From Candidatus Pacearchaeota archaeon (lineage in GTDB: Archaea; Nanobdellota; Nanobdellia; Pacearchaeales; GW2011-AR1), in assembly GCA_026395775.1 (NCBI GenBank), contig JAPLYA010000141.1:1-31436 (forward strand): 31,436 nucleotides of DNA, in the 5' to 3' direction. Under the pieces are notes generated by a model, which was not told where the DNA came from, did no database searches, and saw nothing but the letters and a program-made list of their open reading frames with translations. This document shows positions 1 through 10,055 of the stretch, in pieces; the first letter of the stretch is position 1; each line of letters begins with the position of its first letter. A program made the translations under genes and the position numbers.

Positions 1-3000
1 CCTGCTCCTGAAGCTTATGAAACAGAAACAGATAATGGGAAGGTTGTTGAGGTTTCTGGGCCAGAGTTAGATTATACTGATATATTGACTTATTCTGAAA
101 TTCCTGAAGAATGGAGTATAACAAGCAGTAAACAGATTAGAGTAATCTGGGTTGAAGATAATAATCCTGATTTGAGAAAAGACTGGCAATTTGAAGCTTT
201 TGACTTAAATGAGAATGGAGTGATAGATTATATTGAGTGGAATACTCCTCATTTAAGCAATCAGACTTTTGAGATTATAAAAATAGCAAAAGCTGTAAGA
301 CTGAACAGCAACAGAACATTTGTTGAAGATGTTTATGATAAAGTTAAAGCTAAAGACAATATATGGCAAAATATTCCAGATGGGGAATATCTGAGAGTTA
401 CATTTGAGAAAAATCTTACAAATATAAATGATATTACTATTTATGCGAGGGGTTCGGGAAGTTTAGGGGTTTATGGGCAAGATTCTGACTATCTAATTAC
501 ACAGTTTGATAACATAAATAGTGAAAACTGGTATAAGGTTTATTTGACAAACTTGCAAGGAAGTCAGGATGTTTTTGACTTGAAAGTTTTAGGAAATGTA
601 GATTTTGATTATGTTATTGATCCTTATACTGATACAGGTCAATTAATTCAGGATGTGGATGATTGTGGTATATTGAACACTGCAAATGCTGTTTATACTT
701 TAACAGGCAATGTTAAAGGCAATTCAACTTGCTTTAATATTACTGCTAGCAATATTACTTTGAACTGTCAAGGCTATATGATTAATTTTAGTGCGAATAT
801 AACCGGGGGGGGTGTGGGGGTATTTGTTGATAGTGAGAATTATACAACAATAGAAAATTGCCGAATAGAGGGAATTGGTTTTTCTGTCCTACCATTATAC
901 GCTCAGGCTGTTGTGGTGCATTCAAGTTCAAATACGAGTATAAATAATAATACTATAATTTTTGGGGGAAGCTTTAGCTTTGTTGATAGCTTATTTATAA
1001 ATCCGGCATATGGAGATGTTTATTTTCCTTCTCTTTCGGAATTGAATAATGCGGGAACATTTAATTTTACAAATACTTCTAATTTAGAAAATGCAAATTT
1101 AACTATATTGTGGGATTCTGATGTGTATTCTACACTAAATGTTAGATGGTATCTTGATTTGGTTGTGAATAGTTCAAGTTCTAGACTGGAGAATGTTAAT
1201 GTTTCGCTAAGAGATAGAAATCAAGTGCTGAAATTCTCTTCTTTGACAAATTCGTCTGGGGAGATAGGAAGAAAAATACTAACTGAGTTTGTTCAGACTG
1301 CTTCTTCAACAAAAACTTACTATTCTCTGTATAATTTAACAGCTGGCAAATCTGGCTATACTAGCTATGAGAATCATACGATAAATATGACTAAAAATGT
1401 GAATTTGAATATTGTGTTGAGTTCTGTTGTAGATAATTCCATAGTAACTGATTGTAAAGAATTAAATATAGAGAATCAAATTTATAATTTACAAAATGAT
1501 GTTTCATCATCTGGAGTTTGCTTTAATATCACAGCGAACAATATTACTATGAATTGTAATAATTCACAAATAACTTATGGAACAGGAGGAATTGAGTCAT
1601 ACGCCTTTTATTCTGTAGATGCTTCTAATATAACTATTAAAAATTGCAATATAATTGAAGATGTTAATTCAGCAAATTACAATTATGCAATTTATTTTAT
1701 AAATACTACAAGTTCTTCAATTTATAACAATACCATAACTACAATGTATGATTCTAGTGATGCTATTCATATGACTAAAACAACAATTCAAGCCAACATA
1801 ACTGGAAATAACTTGGAAGTAGATGGTAATGATGTAAATGCTATTTATCTTGCTGGAAATTCAGGAAAGAAAGATTCAACAAACAATACAATATATAAAA
1901 ATGATATTATAGCAACCTATTATCCTGGTTCTGGCAGTGCTGGAATTTATTTTTCTGAAGTATCGAATACTACTGTAGAGTCTAATATAATAAATATGAG
2001 CGCGCCAACTTATGGAGCATATATTTATAACAGTGTCAGCAATTCTTTCTTGTATAATGTGATTTATGGCATGGATTATGTCCAAGGTTTTGAGATAGCA
2101 GGTTCTAATTCAAGATTTAATAAATTTATTGGAAACAATTTTTCTTCATTTGGAATTTCTACAAATGGAATTTATATATCTGCAGACTTAGGAAGCAATT
2201 TAATAGAAAATAATACTATTGTATCTTCTGCAGAAGGAATTTATCTTTTAAATACAAAAGCTAATAGTATTAACCGAAATAATATTACTACTTTAGGAGA
2301 TACCTATGCTTCTGGAATTTATATTGGGTCAAGTGGAGATTCTTCTTTTATAGGAAATATAATCTTAACTAATGGGACAGATGCTCCAGGGATTTTAGAT
2401 AGAGGCGATAACAAAAATATAACCATTCAAGATTGTGTGATTACTACTTTAGGCAATAGTTCTTATGCAATAAGATTTAATGATTTCAGTTCATTTGCAA
2501 CAGGAATAGAAGTAATAGATACAATTCTTAATGCTTCTTTTGAATATATGCAAGAGTTGGATATAAACAGCATAGCTTCTGGAGGAATATGGAATTTTAC
2601 AAATGTAACTTTACCAGATTTGACTAACTTTGAGACTAATTGGGAAGCTGGGGCAATAGGAAACCTTAATTTAAAATGGTGGGTTGAAGTTAATGTTAGT
2701 AATTCTGTAACTTATACTCAAATAGATGGGGCTGGAGTAAATATAACTAATGTGTTTGGTTCAAAACAATATTCTCAGGCTACAAATGCAACTGGAAGAA
2801 CCCCCAAAAGCTCATTAAGAGAATATATGAGAAATGAGACAAATACTTATTATGATAGCTTGTATACATTGGCAGCAGAAAAATCAGGATATTCTGCTTA
2901 TAGCAATTCTAGTATTAATACAACAACGAATATGTGGATAAATGTTTTAATGACAGAAGGAGCATCAGACACAACTTTGCCATTAGTTCAGCTAGTTTAT

Positions 3001-5466
3001 CCTACAAATGTAAGTTACAACATAAATGTTTCAAGTTTGAATTATTCAGCTTCAGACACTAATTTACAAGCTTGCTGGTATTCTGTTACTAGTGGTTCGA
3101 TAAATACAACTGTTGACTGTGGAAGCAATTTAACTGGATTAACATCAACAGAGGGAAGCAATGCTTGGTTGATTGGGGCAAATGATACAAGTGGGAATAG
3201 AAATTCTTCAGCAGTAACTTTCTGGAAAGATACTGTTTTGCCTGTTATTTATATCACTAATCCCAAAAATAAAAGTTATACTGATGCAAATTTATTTTTT
3301 AATTTAACCCTAAGCGAAAATACTTCTGCTTGTTTGTATCAATATGATACTTCAGCAAATGTTTCAATGCAGAGAGTAAATGATACCTCATTCGGAGCAA
3401 GAAAAACACTAATTACCGCCGCGCCCCACACAGTTATATTCACTTGTAATGATTCACTAAATAACTATAATTTAACTTCAATTTCTTTTACTAGAGATAC
3501 AACCCCCCCAATCATCATTATAAACTCTCCATTAAATACAACATACGAATCTGGAAGCAATATTTTAATAAACATAACATTCGGAGATGATGCTCAAGCT
3601 AAGTTAGTTGATTATAATGGGACCAATTATACTTATACAAATATATTTTATGCAAATTTGACTAATGGTACAACAAGGGTTATAGCTTTTGTAAATGATT
3701 CTGCTGGAAATCAAAATACTACTATAAGAAATTTTGTGGTTACAACCTCTGGGATCCAAGAAGGGGGCGGGGATATAGATGGGCCAAGCATAACACTCCA
3801 AGCCCCTGCTGATGGAGCTTCAACAACATCGGCTGCAATAGACTTTCAGTTTGATGTAACTGATGACAGTAATGTTGATAATTGCTCGCTTTTGTTCAGT
3901 GATGTTGCTGTTCAGACAACAAGTTCAATAAGCAAGACAGCAACAAATACAATTTCAAGAAGCTTGAGTGCAGGGAGTTATTCGTGGAAAATTAACTGCA
4001 CAGATGCGATTGGGAACATCAATGGAAGTTCATCAAGAAGCTTGACAATAAGTTCTTCAACTGGTTGTTCTAATTGTGGTGGGGGCGGGGGATGTTCAAG
4101 CGAATGCACTGTTGGAAATTTAAGATGTTCAGGAAGTGTTTTGCAATCTTGTGCTAAGGATTATGATAGTGATTCTTGCTATGAGTGGGGGGGAACTTTG
4201 CAAACTTGTTCTCAAGGTTGCAGCAATGGAGCTTGCATAAATCAAAATTGTACTGAAAGTTGGAAATGTTCTGATTATGGCAAGTGCGAAGTTGGATTAA
4301 TAAAAAGAAACTGCACAGATGATAATAATTGCGGAACTAAATTATACAAACCAGAAGAAACTCAGGTTTGTACAATAGGGCAATTGGTTTTAGAATACAG
4401 CCCTGAAATTTTGGATTTGATATTGCCTCAAGGAAAAGAGCAGAAGTTTTCAGCAATTGCAATTGAACAATCTGAAGCTGGTGAGATTCCAATTATAGCA
4501 AGATGGTATGCTGATAATATAAAGATTCAGGAAGAAGCCGGAATAAATTCTTCTCTTATAAGCTTGTTTAAAGTTTCTGGAAGCAGTAAGGTTAAACTTG
4601 AGGTATTTGATACTTACAATAATCAACAAGTGGTTTGGAATATTCAGTATGTTAATGCTAGTGGTTGCAGAGAAGATTGGGCTTGTGATTGGAGTGCCTG
4701 TGATGAAAATGGTTATTCTTATCCTAGAAGCTGCTATGATAAGAATAATTGCGGGACAAATGCAGATTATCCAAGAATGAAGACGTGTGGTAGGGAGGGG
4801 AGTGATATCTCTTGTAGGCCTACTTGGAAATGTTCTGATTGGGGAGAGTGCCAGGTTTCATATAAAATGAGTGATGTTGTTAAAAATAAAATTGAAACAG
4901 CAGGCGAGCAGAGTAGAACTTGCCAGGATGAAAGCAAATGTTACAGCTCTACAACTGAAAAGAGAAGTTGTAGTTTAACAAGAGCTGTAACTGTTAAAAA
5001 TGTTGAGTGGTGCAATGAAAAATATGTTGAAATCTGCGATGCAGAAACAAAGCAGATTGTTTCTAGGATAAGAGAAACAGGTTTTGACCAAGAATCACTG
5101 AAAAGTGTTGGGTTGATAACAGGAAAAGTAATAAAAGGAGTTGATATTGGTTTGATTGTTGCTAACTTTACAGGTTATTGTGATTACTGTTATGACGATG
5201 TTAAGAATTATGACGAGACTAGTGTAGACTGTGGTGGGCCAAATTGCCCTGTTTGTCAGGAGATTAATCTTGCGAGAGATTTCAGCAATTGGTACAGATG
5301 TTGGTTGTGGATTTTGTTTATAATATTATTGATTGCTTATTTGATTTATTTGTATAAAACAAGCAAGCATGCCAAAGAAAAATATCACAAGAAAGCTAGA
5401 GAATCTTTGATGAAGAAGATAAAGGGTTTTGAGGATAGAGAGATGAGAGAGTGGGGTTTGAAGTAA
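1..5466 (+). CDS. Giant membrane-anchored surface protein, 5' end outside window
   Basis: The frame is open to base 1, so the N-terminus and any signal peptide are missing. In order: a conserved DPANN surface-protein domain ending in a DxNxNGxIDYIEW-type stretch (about 90-630); a parallel beta-helix rich in N-[IT]-T repeats (640-1020) and a Cna-B-like linker (1180-1420); a second beta-helix (1440-2560) and a second linker (2690-2960), so the helix-plus-linker module is duplicated; about four Ig-like repeats (2960-4050); a Gly/Cys hinge near 4070; three thrombospondin-like Cys repeats with a W-x-C-x-x-[WY]-x-x-C core (4250-4980); and a DCGGxxCxxC motif (5225-5260). One transmembrane helix (5290-5358) is followed by a Lys/Arg-rich tail, which implies the bulk is extracellular. 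Many NxT/S sites suggest N-glycosylation. Probably an adhesin or cell-wall component; the ligand is unknown. Confidence 0.85.
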   Translation, partial: PAPEAYETETDNGKVVEVSGPELDYTDILTYSEIPEEWSITSSKQIRVIWVEDNNPDLRKDWQFEAFDLNENGVIDYIEWNTPHLSNQTFEIIKIAKAVRLNSNRTFVEDVYDKVKAKDNIWQNIPDGEYLRVTFEKNLTNINDITIYARGSGSLGVYGQDSDYLITQFDNINSENWYKVYLTNLQGSQDVFDLKVLGNVDFDYVIDPYTDTGQLIQDVDDCGILNTANAVYTLTGNVKGNSTCFNITASNITLNCQGYMINFSANITGGGVGVFVDSENYTTIENCRIEGIGFSVLPLYAQAVVVHSSSNTSINNNTIIFGGSFSFVDSLFINPAYGDVYFPSLSELNNAGTFNFTNTSNLENANLTILWDSDVYSTLNVRWYLDLVVNSSSSRLENVNVSLRDRNQVLKFSSLTNSSGEIGRKILTEFVQTASSTKTYYSLYNLTAGKSGYTSYENHTINMTKNVNLNIVLSSVVDNSIVTDCKELNIENQIYNLQNDVSSSGVCFNITANNITMNCNNSQITYGTGGIESYAFYSVDASNITIKNCNIIEDVNSANYNYAIYFINTTSSSIYNNTITTMYDSSDAIHMTKTTIQANITGNNLEVDGNDVNAIYLAGNSGKKDSTNNTIYKNDIIATYYPGSGSAGIYFSEVSNTTVESNIINMSAPTYGAYIYNSVSNSFLYNVIYGMDYVQGFEIAGSNSRFNKFIGNNFSSFGISTNGIYISADLGSNLIENNTIVSSAEGIYLLNTKANSINRNNITTLGDTYASGIYIGSSGDSSFIGNIILTNGTDAPGILDRGDNKNITIQDCVITTLGNSSYAIRFNDFSSFATGIEVIDTILNASFEYMQELDINSIASGGIWNFTNVTLPDLTNFETNWEAGAIGNLNLKWWVEVNVSNSVTYTQIDGAGVNITNVFGSKQYSQATNATGRTPKSSLREYMRNETNTYYDSLYTLAAEKSGYSAYSNSSINTTTNMWINVLMTEGASDTTLPLVQLVYPTNVSYNINVSSLNYSASDTNLQACWYSVTSGSINTTVDCGSNLTGLTSTEGSNAWLIGANDTSGNRNSSAVTFWKDTVLPVIYITNPKNKSYTDANLFFNLTLSENTSACLYQYDTSANVSMQRVNDTSFGARKTLITAAPHTVIFTCNDSLNNYNLTSISFTRDTTPPIIIINSPLNTTYESGSNILINITFGDDAQAKLVDYNGTNYTYTNIFYANLTNGTTRVIAFVNDSAGNQNTTIRNFVVTTSGIQEGGGDIDGPSITLQAPADGASTTSAAIDFQFDVTDDSNVDNCSLLFSDVAVQTTSSISKTATNTISRSLSAGSYSWKINCTDAIGNINGSSSRSLTISSSTGCSNCGGGGGCSSECTVGNLRCSGSVLQSCAKDYDSDSCYEWGGTLQTCSQGCSNGACINQNCTESWKCSDYGKCEVGLIKRNCTDDNNCGTKLYKPEETQVCTIGQLVLEYSPEILDLILPQGKEQKFSAIAIEQSEAGEIPIIARWYADNIKIQEEAGINSSLISLFKVSGSSKVKLEVFDTYNNQQVVWNIQYVNASGCREDWACDWSACDENGYSYPRSCYDKNNCGTNADYPRMKTCGREGSDISCRPTWKCSDWGECQVSYKMSDVVKNKIETAGEQSRTCQDESKCYSSTTEKRSCSLTRAVTVKNVEWCNEKYVEICDAETKQIVSRIRETGFDQESLKSVGLITGKVIKGVDIGLIVANFTGYCDYCYDDVKNYDETSVDCGGPNCPVCQEINLARDFSNWYRCWLWILFIILLIAYLIYLYKTSKHAKEKYHKKARESLMKKIKGFEDREMREWGLK

Positions 5467-5472
5467 AAATTA

Positions 5473-5590
5473 TTCTATGAGGTAATAAATAACTTCATTT
5501 TGTAAACTTTTTAATTGTGTAGGGTTGGTTAATCAAGCCAGACGCAATTTTTCCTGCAGCGAATAAGTTTTTCTTTTACTAGTTAATTAT
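5473..5590 (+). repeat. Dispersed intergenic repeat, copy A
   Basis: One of six degenerate copies of an intergenic element (others near 20722, 21478, 23088, 24896 and 27010). This copy shares TTCTAT..GGTAAT and TTTGTAAACTTTTTAATTG with copies B and D, and the 3' block GCGAATAAGTTTTTCTTTTAC with copies E and F. It ends just before the promoter of the ATPase gene. Confidence 0.6.
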
Positions 5591-5641
5591 TCATTACCAT
5601 TGCACAAAATAGTTACTTTTTGTGCAACCACAATGAAAACA

Positions 5642-5649
5642 TTTATAAA
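5642..5649 (+). promoter_or_regulatory. TATA box of the ATPase gene
   Basis: TTTATAAA ends 22 nt before the ATG at 5671, the spacing seen repeatedly in this window, so the mRNA is probably leaderless. Confidence 0.75.
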
Positions 5650-5670
5650 TCCTATATTTGTTATATTATT

Positions 5671-6939
5671 ATGTTATCAGAAGAACAAATAAAAGAAATA
5701 TTAGTAAAGCAAAGAGAAACAATATTAAATAAAAAATTTGGTATAGAAAGAACTATACTTAAAGAGATTGAATCCAAAATTAAACTTCCCCATGTTGTTG
5801 TTTTGACTGGTCTAAGAAGAAGCGGAAAATCCACGCTTTTAAGACAATTAATTAAAAACCACTACAAAGATGAAGACTTTTATTATATAAACTTTGAAGA
5901 TGAAAGATTGTTTAACTTTCCTGCAAGTGAATTTAACAAGCTTTATGAAGCATTAGTAAGCTTATATGGAAAAAAGAAAACATTCTTTTTAGATGAAATT
6001 CAAAATGTAACAAACTTTGAAACATTTGTTAGAAGATTATATGAAGAAGGTTTTAAATTTTTTATAACCGGTTCAAGTGCAACATTATTAAGTAAAGAAT
6101 TGGGGACAAAACTTACAGGAAGACATGTTGATATTATAGTAAGACCATTTTCTTTTTTAGAGTTTTTAGAACTCAAGGGATTTAAACTTGAGAAAGATAC
6201 TATTTATAAAACAGAATCAAAAGTTGAAATAAAAAAATATTTTGAAGAATATCTGATAACAGGAGGAATGCCAGAATATTTGATTTATAATGACCCCGAA
6301 CTTTTAACAAAAGTTTATGAAGATACTGTTTTAAAAGATATAGCTGTTAGGCATAAGGTAAATAATATAATTGTTCTAAGGAACTTATATTCAATTTTAA
6401 TATCTAATTTTGCTAATAAATTTAGTTTTAATTCATTAAAAAAAGTTACAGACATTAATAGTGTTAACACTATTAAGAAGTTTATACATTATCTTGAAGA
6501 AACTTATTTCGCTAAAACAATAAACAAATTTGATTATTCCCTAAAAAAACAGATAATAAACGATAAGAAATTTTATATAATAGACAATGGATTTGTTGGA
6601 GTTTTATCCAAGAAGCTTACAAAAGATAAAGGATGGCTACTCGAAAATTTAGTATTTAACTCTTTGAACAAAGATAATGATACTTTTTATTATTCTAATG
6701 CGAACGAATGTGATTTTCTATTGGTAAAAAACAAAACCGTAACTAAAGCAATTCAAGTTTGTTATGATTTAAATGGAGACAACAGAGAAAGAGAAATTTC
6801 TGGATTGAAAGAAGCAATGGATAAATTTAAGTTAAACGAAGGATTAATATTAACAAACAGCCAAGAAGAAGAGATTAAAATTGAAGGGAAAAAAATAAGA
6901 ATATTTTCCGTTTGGAAATGGCTTCTTGAAGAAAAATGA
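5671..6939 (+). CDS. P-loop ATPase with C-terminal DUF4143 domain
   Basis: AAA_14/DUF4143-type ATPase, 422 aa from this start. The Walker A motif is GLRRSGKST and the Walker B is a hydrophobic strand ending in LDEIQ. The C-terminal half shows the DUF4143 pattern, with an ECDFL...QV stretch reminiscent of a PD-(D/E)xK nuclease fold. An upstream in-frame ATG at 5620 exists, but the TATA box at 5642-5649 lies between the two starts, so 5671 is preferred. The stop codon overlaps the ATG of the phosphoesterase remnant (ATGA). These ATPases are very common in archaea and often mobile; the physiological role is unclear. Confidence 0.85.
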   Translation: MLSEEQIKEILVKQRETILNKKFGIERTILKEIESKIKLPHVVVLTGLRRSGKSTLLRQLIKNHYKDEDFYYINFEDERLFNFPASEFNKLYEALVSLYGKKKTFFLDEIQNVTNFETFVRRLYEEGFKFFITGSSATLLSKELGTKLTGRHVDIIVRPFSFLEFLELKGFKLEKDTIYKTESKVEIKKYFEEYLITGGMPEYLIYNDPELLTKVYEDTVLKDIAVRHKVNNIIVLRNLYSILISNFANKFSFNSLKKVTDINSVNTIKKFIHYLEETYFAKTINKFDYSLKKQIINDKKFYIIDNGFVGVLSKKLTKDKGWLLENLVFNSLNKDNDTFYYSNANECDFLLVKNKTVTKAIQVCYDLNGDNREREISGLKEAMDKFKLNEGLILTNSQEEEIKIEGKKIRIFSVWKWLLEEK

Positions 6940-7427
6940 AAATTTTTATAACTTCTGATACGCATTTTAACCATAAAAATATTATTGAGTATGCCCGTCG
7001 TCCATTTAAAACTATTGAATAGATGAATGAAGAAATCATAAAAAGATGGAACAACAAAGTTGGAAATGGTGGTATTGTTATTCATCTAGGTGATTTTGGT
7101 ATGGGGAGTAAGAACGAATTAATAGAATTAAAAAACAAATTAAATTGAACTATCATACCCTTAAGAGGAAATCGTGATCATAAAACTACACGAGAAGCAG
7201 GATTTTTAGTAGTCAAAGGTAGTTTAGAAATTGAAAATCTAATTTTAAGTCATTCTCCTCTTTCAAAAGAAGAATTACCTAAGGGATTTATTAATGTTCA
7301 CGGGCATATCCATGAAAAAGAAAGCTTTAATGGAGTTAATGTAAGTATAGAAAAAACAAATTATGAACCATTAGAGTTAGAAAAATTAAAAGAAAATATT
7401 AAAGATAGTAAGCTTTCAGAAAACTGA
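6936..7427 (+). pseudogene. Metallophosphoesterase interrupted by two in-frame stops
   Basis: Reading from the ATG at 6936 (overlapping the ATPase stop) gives a calcineurin-like phosphoesterase of about 163 codons. All metal-binding motifs are present: SDTHFNH near the N-terminus, then GDFG, GNRDH, SHSPL and GHIHEK. Two nonsense codons interrupt it: TAG at 7020-7022, where family members usually have Glu before MNEEI, and TGA at 7146-7148, where Gly is expected in the loop before the GNxD strand. Each is one G-to-T change from the expected codon. The rest of the frame is intact, so the lesions are recent, are sequencing errors, or are read through. The operon partner is the ATPase. Confidence 0.8.
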
Positions 7428-7434
7428 TTATAAG

Positions 7435-7460
7435 AAAGTATATCCTTTTTGATATACTTT
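7435..7460 (+). terminator. Perfect hairpin after the phosphoesterase remnant
   Basis: AAAGTATATC and GATATACTTT form a perfect 10-bp stem around a CTTTTT loop, 7 nt after the pseudogene stop. It could be a transcript end or mRNA-stabilising hairpin; archaeal termination usually relies on U-tracts, so the role is inferred. Confidence 0.5.
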
Positions 7461-7478
7461 GTGTAAACGAGCAAGATG

Positions 7479-7531
7479 AAAGAGCTTTCAATTCCAAGTT
7501 TAAACTTAAGATACTGAATTGAAAACTCTTT
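7479..7531. repeat. Nested inverted repeat upstream of subtilase gene
   Basis: Arms 7479-7494 and 7516-7531 are complementary over 16 bp with one mismatch (left arm AAAGAGCTTTCAATTC). The loop contains the perfect 12-bp palindrome AAGTTTAAACTT at 7496-7507. It lies between the hairpin at 7435 and the subtilase promoter. It may be a binding site, a structured RNA, or the remnant of a small mobile element. Confidence 0.55.
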
Positions 7532-7590
7532 GAGTTCACGAAGAGACTAAACTTATTTCGCGAGCCGGAGGCGAGCGAGGGGTAGATATA

Positions 7591-7598
7591 TTTTTATA
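7591..7598 (+). promoter_or_regulatory. TATA box of the subtilase gene
   Basis: TTTTTATA ends exactly 22 nt before the ATG at 7620, predicting a leaderless mRNA. Confidence 0.75.
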
Positions 7599-7619
7599 CT
7601 CTCTAATTTTAGATTTTTC

Positions 7620-10055
7620 ATGGGAAAAAAAGCAATTTTTGCTGCAATTCTAGTCATAATTCTGGTGAGTTTTGTTTATGCTGCTAGTTTTAAATCTCTG
7701 CTTAAATCTTCTGATAATGGTTTATCACTTAAAGATATGAAGAAAAAAGGAATTCTAACTGGAGATTTTTATGATTCTATCCAAGATAGCCCTGATAGGG
7801 CGTTGACTATTATAGTCTCTTTTGATAAAAAACCAAAAGACTACAAAAGTATTATCAAAGACAATGGGGGGAAAATACTTTATGATTATGATATTATTGA
7901 AGGTTTGGCAATAGAGGTTTCTTCTAAAGATATAGAAAAACTTGGCAAAATAAAAGGGCTGAACAGAATTGAGCAAAATCAAATTCATCAGATTTTTCTT
8001 AATGATACTATCCCTTTAATTGGGGCAAATGAGAGTTGGGGTTTGGGGTATGATGGTGAAGGAATCAGGGTTTGTGTTCTTGATACAGGGATTAATTATA
8101 GTCATCCTGCCTTGGGAGGATGTACTCAAAATGATTTTTTAACTGGCAATTGTAAAAAGGTTATTGCTGGTTGGAATTTTGTTGATAATAATAATAATCC
8201 TTATGACGACAATAGTCACGGAACTCATGTTGCCGGGATAATTGCAAGCAATGACACAAGATTAAGGGGAGTTGCTTATAATGCTAGCTTATTGATTGCT
8301 AAAGTTTGTAATGCGCAAGGCGTTTGTGATGGCGCTAAAGAAATTGCTGGAATTCAATGGTGCGTCTCTCAAGGAGCAGAGATTATCAGTATGAGCCTTG
8401 GAAGTATAGAAAATTATACAAATTATTGTGATATGGGGGATTCTTTATATGACACGATTTCCGCTGCAGTAAATGCCGGAATTTTCTTTTCAGTTGCCTC
8501 TGGAAATAATTATAATACCACCGGCATTTCTTCTCCAGCTTGCAATTCAAAAGTTACTAGCGTTGGAGCAACAAAAAAGGACGATACAATTGCAGATTAT
8601 ACAAATAGAGGGAAAATTCTTGATTTGTTAGCCCCCGGTTCAGCAATTAATTCTACGATTAATGGAACTTTTGGATTAAAACAAGGAACATCAATGGCAG
8701 CTCCTCATGTTGCGGGATTAGCTGCTTTAATGTTGCAGAAAATACCCGAACTAACTCCTGCGCAACTTGAATATTTTATGAAACAAACAGGAAAACCAAT
8801 TCCTGATGCTGATTCTGGATTAACTTTCCCTCGAATAAATGCAAGTGCTGCAGTAAGAAATTCTTTTAAGATGGGTACATTGCAACCCTATACAATCACA
8901 GACTATACCGATGTTGGCCAAAATCAAACATCTTATTTTAAAGTTGGCGTTAAATGTGTTGGCGGACCTTGCGGAAATGTTTTTGGATTGTTAAATTGGA
9001 GTTATAATGGAACTAGTTTGATTTATGATACTGGAACCTCAAATTCTTGTTTTAATGAGGTTGATGTGGCATCCGAATTTGCAGTTAGATTTACCCCTCT
9101 AAGCTATCCTTTTACAATAAAAAAAGTTAGATTCTATACCTTTAATACTAACTCTTTCAACTTGCACATAAGAGAGGATAACTCTGGGGGGCCAGGTGCG
9201 GATTTAATTACCCCCCTAGAAGTAACTCCTACTTCAGGTGGATGGGTGGAGAAAAATTTGCCCCAACCAGTAACTATCAGTTCAGGAGATTTTTATGTAT
9301 CTTATGAAGAATTAATTCCTCATAATGGGATATACGTAGACGATTCAACTAATGATGAGCGTTCGTGGTATTCTGATGGTTCTAGTTGGTTTAGACTTTA
9401 TGAGGTTACTAGTAACTATAATCGTCTGATGATTCGAGTAAATGATTATTCCGAGCAAGGAATTGTGCCAGCAACTCCTGGGGCAAAACCTTTCTTTACA
9501 ACATCAAACCAACCACAAACTTGCGAGAATATGAATGATGGAAACACCTGTGATTTGGCTTGGAATGTGAATGCAACAGGGGATTATGGACTCTACAGTC
9601 TTTTTGCTTTATTTAATTCTAGTTATCCGCTTACTCCTGCCTTAAGCAATAAAACAATTATTACTATCGAAACGGAATCAATATCTATCACTCTCGGATT
9701 TAGTTCTATTTCTTTTGGGAATGTTAATCCTGGAGATACAAAAATGATAAGCAGTTATAATGTCACGATTGATGCAACTACAAATGTTAATGTTGATTTA
9801 TACCAAAAAGGCACAAATTTTAGTGTTAATAACCAGAATATAAGCATACAAAATATGAATTGGATTAATGACTCTACAAATCAAGGAGCAGCTTTTACAA
9901 TGAAAGAGGGATATGATAATAAGATTGAAAATATTGCTTCTGGTGGAAAATATCTAAATATGACTTATTGGTTATCTATCCCAGCAGGACAAACAGCGGC
10001 AGATTATGAATCACAAATCACAATCAAAGCTGTGAAGACTGGAACCAGCCCATAG
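7620..10055 (+). CDS. Secreted subtilisin-like serine protease (S8)
   Basis: 811 aa. A hydrophobic signal peptide (residues ~3-21, ending VYA) precedes an I9-type propeptide (about 55-120). The S8 catalytic domain contains the triad Asp155 (VLDTG), His200 (HGTHVAG) and Ser358 (GTSMAAPHVAG), plus the ASGNN oxyanion Asn. Beyond the catalytic domain are beta-sandwich segments: a CVGGPCGN-containing region, a jelly-roll-like domain (about 480-610), and a C-terminal module beginning ISFGNVNPGDT. That module resembles the body of the small exported protein at 18382. There is no C-terminal membrane helix, so it is probably released or held by protein-protein contact. Likely role: extracellular proteolysis for nutrition or surface-protein processing. 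It appears monocistronic. Confidence 0.93.
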   Translation: MGKKAIFAAILVIILVSFVYAASFKSLLKSSDNGLSLKDMKKKGILTGDFYDSIQDSPDRALTIIVSFDKKPKDYKSIIKDNGGKILYDYDIIEGLAIEVSSKDIEKLGKIKGLNRIEQNQIHQIFLNDTIPLIGANESWGLGYDGEGIRVCVLDTGINYSHPALGGCTQNDFLTGNCKKVIAGWNFVDNNNNPYDDNSHGTHVAGIIASNDTRLRGVAYNASLLIAKVCNAQGVCDGAKEIAGIQWCVSQGAEIISMSLGSIENYTNYCDMGDSLYDTISAAVNAGIFFSVASGNNYNTTGISSPACNSKVTSVGATKKDDTIADYTNRGKILDLLAPGSAINSTINGTFGLKQGTSMAAPHVAGLAALMLQKIPELTPAQLEYFMKQTGKPIPDADSGLTFPRINASAAVRNSFKMGTLQPYTITDYTDVGQNQTSYFKVGVKCVGGPCGNVFGLLNWSYNGTSLIYDTGTSNSCFNEVDVASEFAVRFTPLSYPFTIKKVRFYTFNTNSFNLHIREDNSGGPGADLITPLEVTPTSGGWVEKNLPQPVTISSGDFYVSYEELIPHNGIYVDDSTNDERSWYSDGSSWFRLYEVTSNYNRLMIRVNDYSEQGIVPATPGAKPFFTTSNQPQTCENMNDGNTCDLAWNVNATGDYGLYSLFALFNSSYPLTPALSNKTIITIETESISITLGFSSISFGNVNPGDTKMISSYNVTIDATTNVNVDLYQKGTNFSVNNQNISIQNMNWINDSTNQGAAFTMKEGYDNKIENIASGGKYLNMTYWLSIPAGQTAADYESQITIKAVKTGTSP

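Noticed and set aside
6762..7085. Minus-strand ORF opposite the ATPase end and phosphoesterase
   Set aside because: Shadow of the coding strand; no promoter and no coherent protein features.
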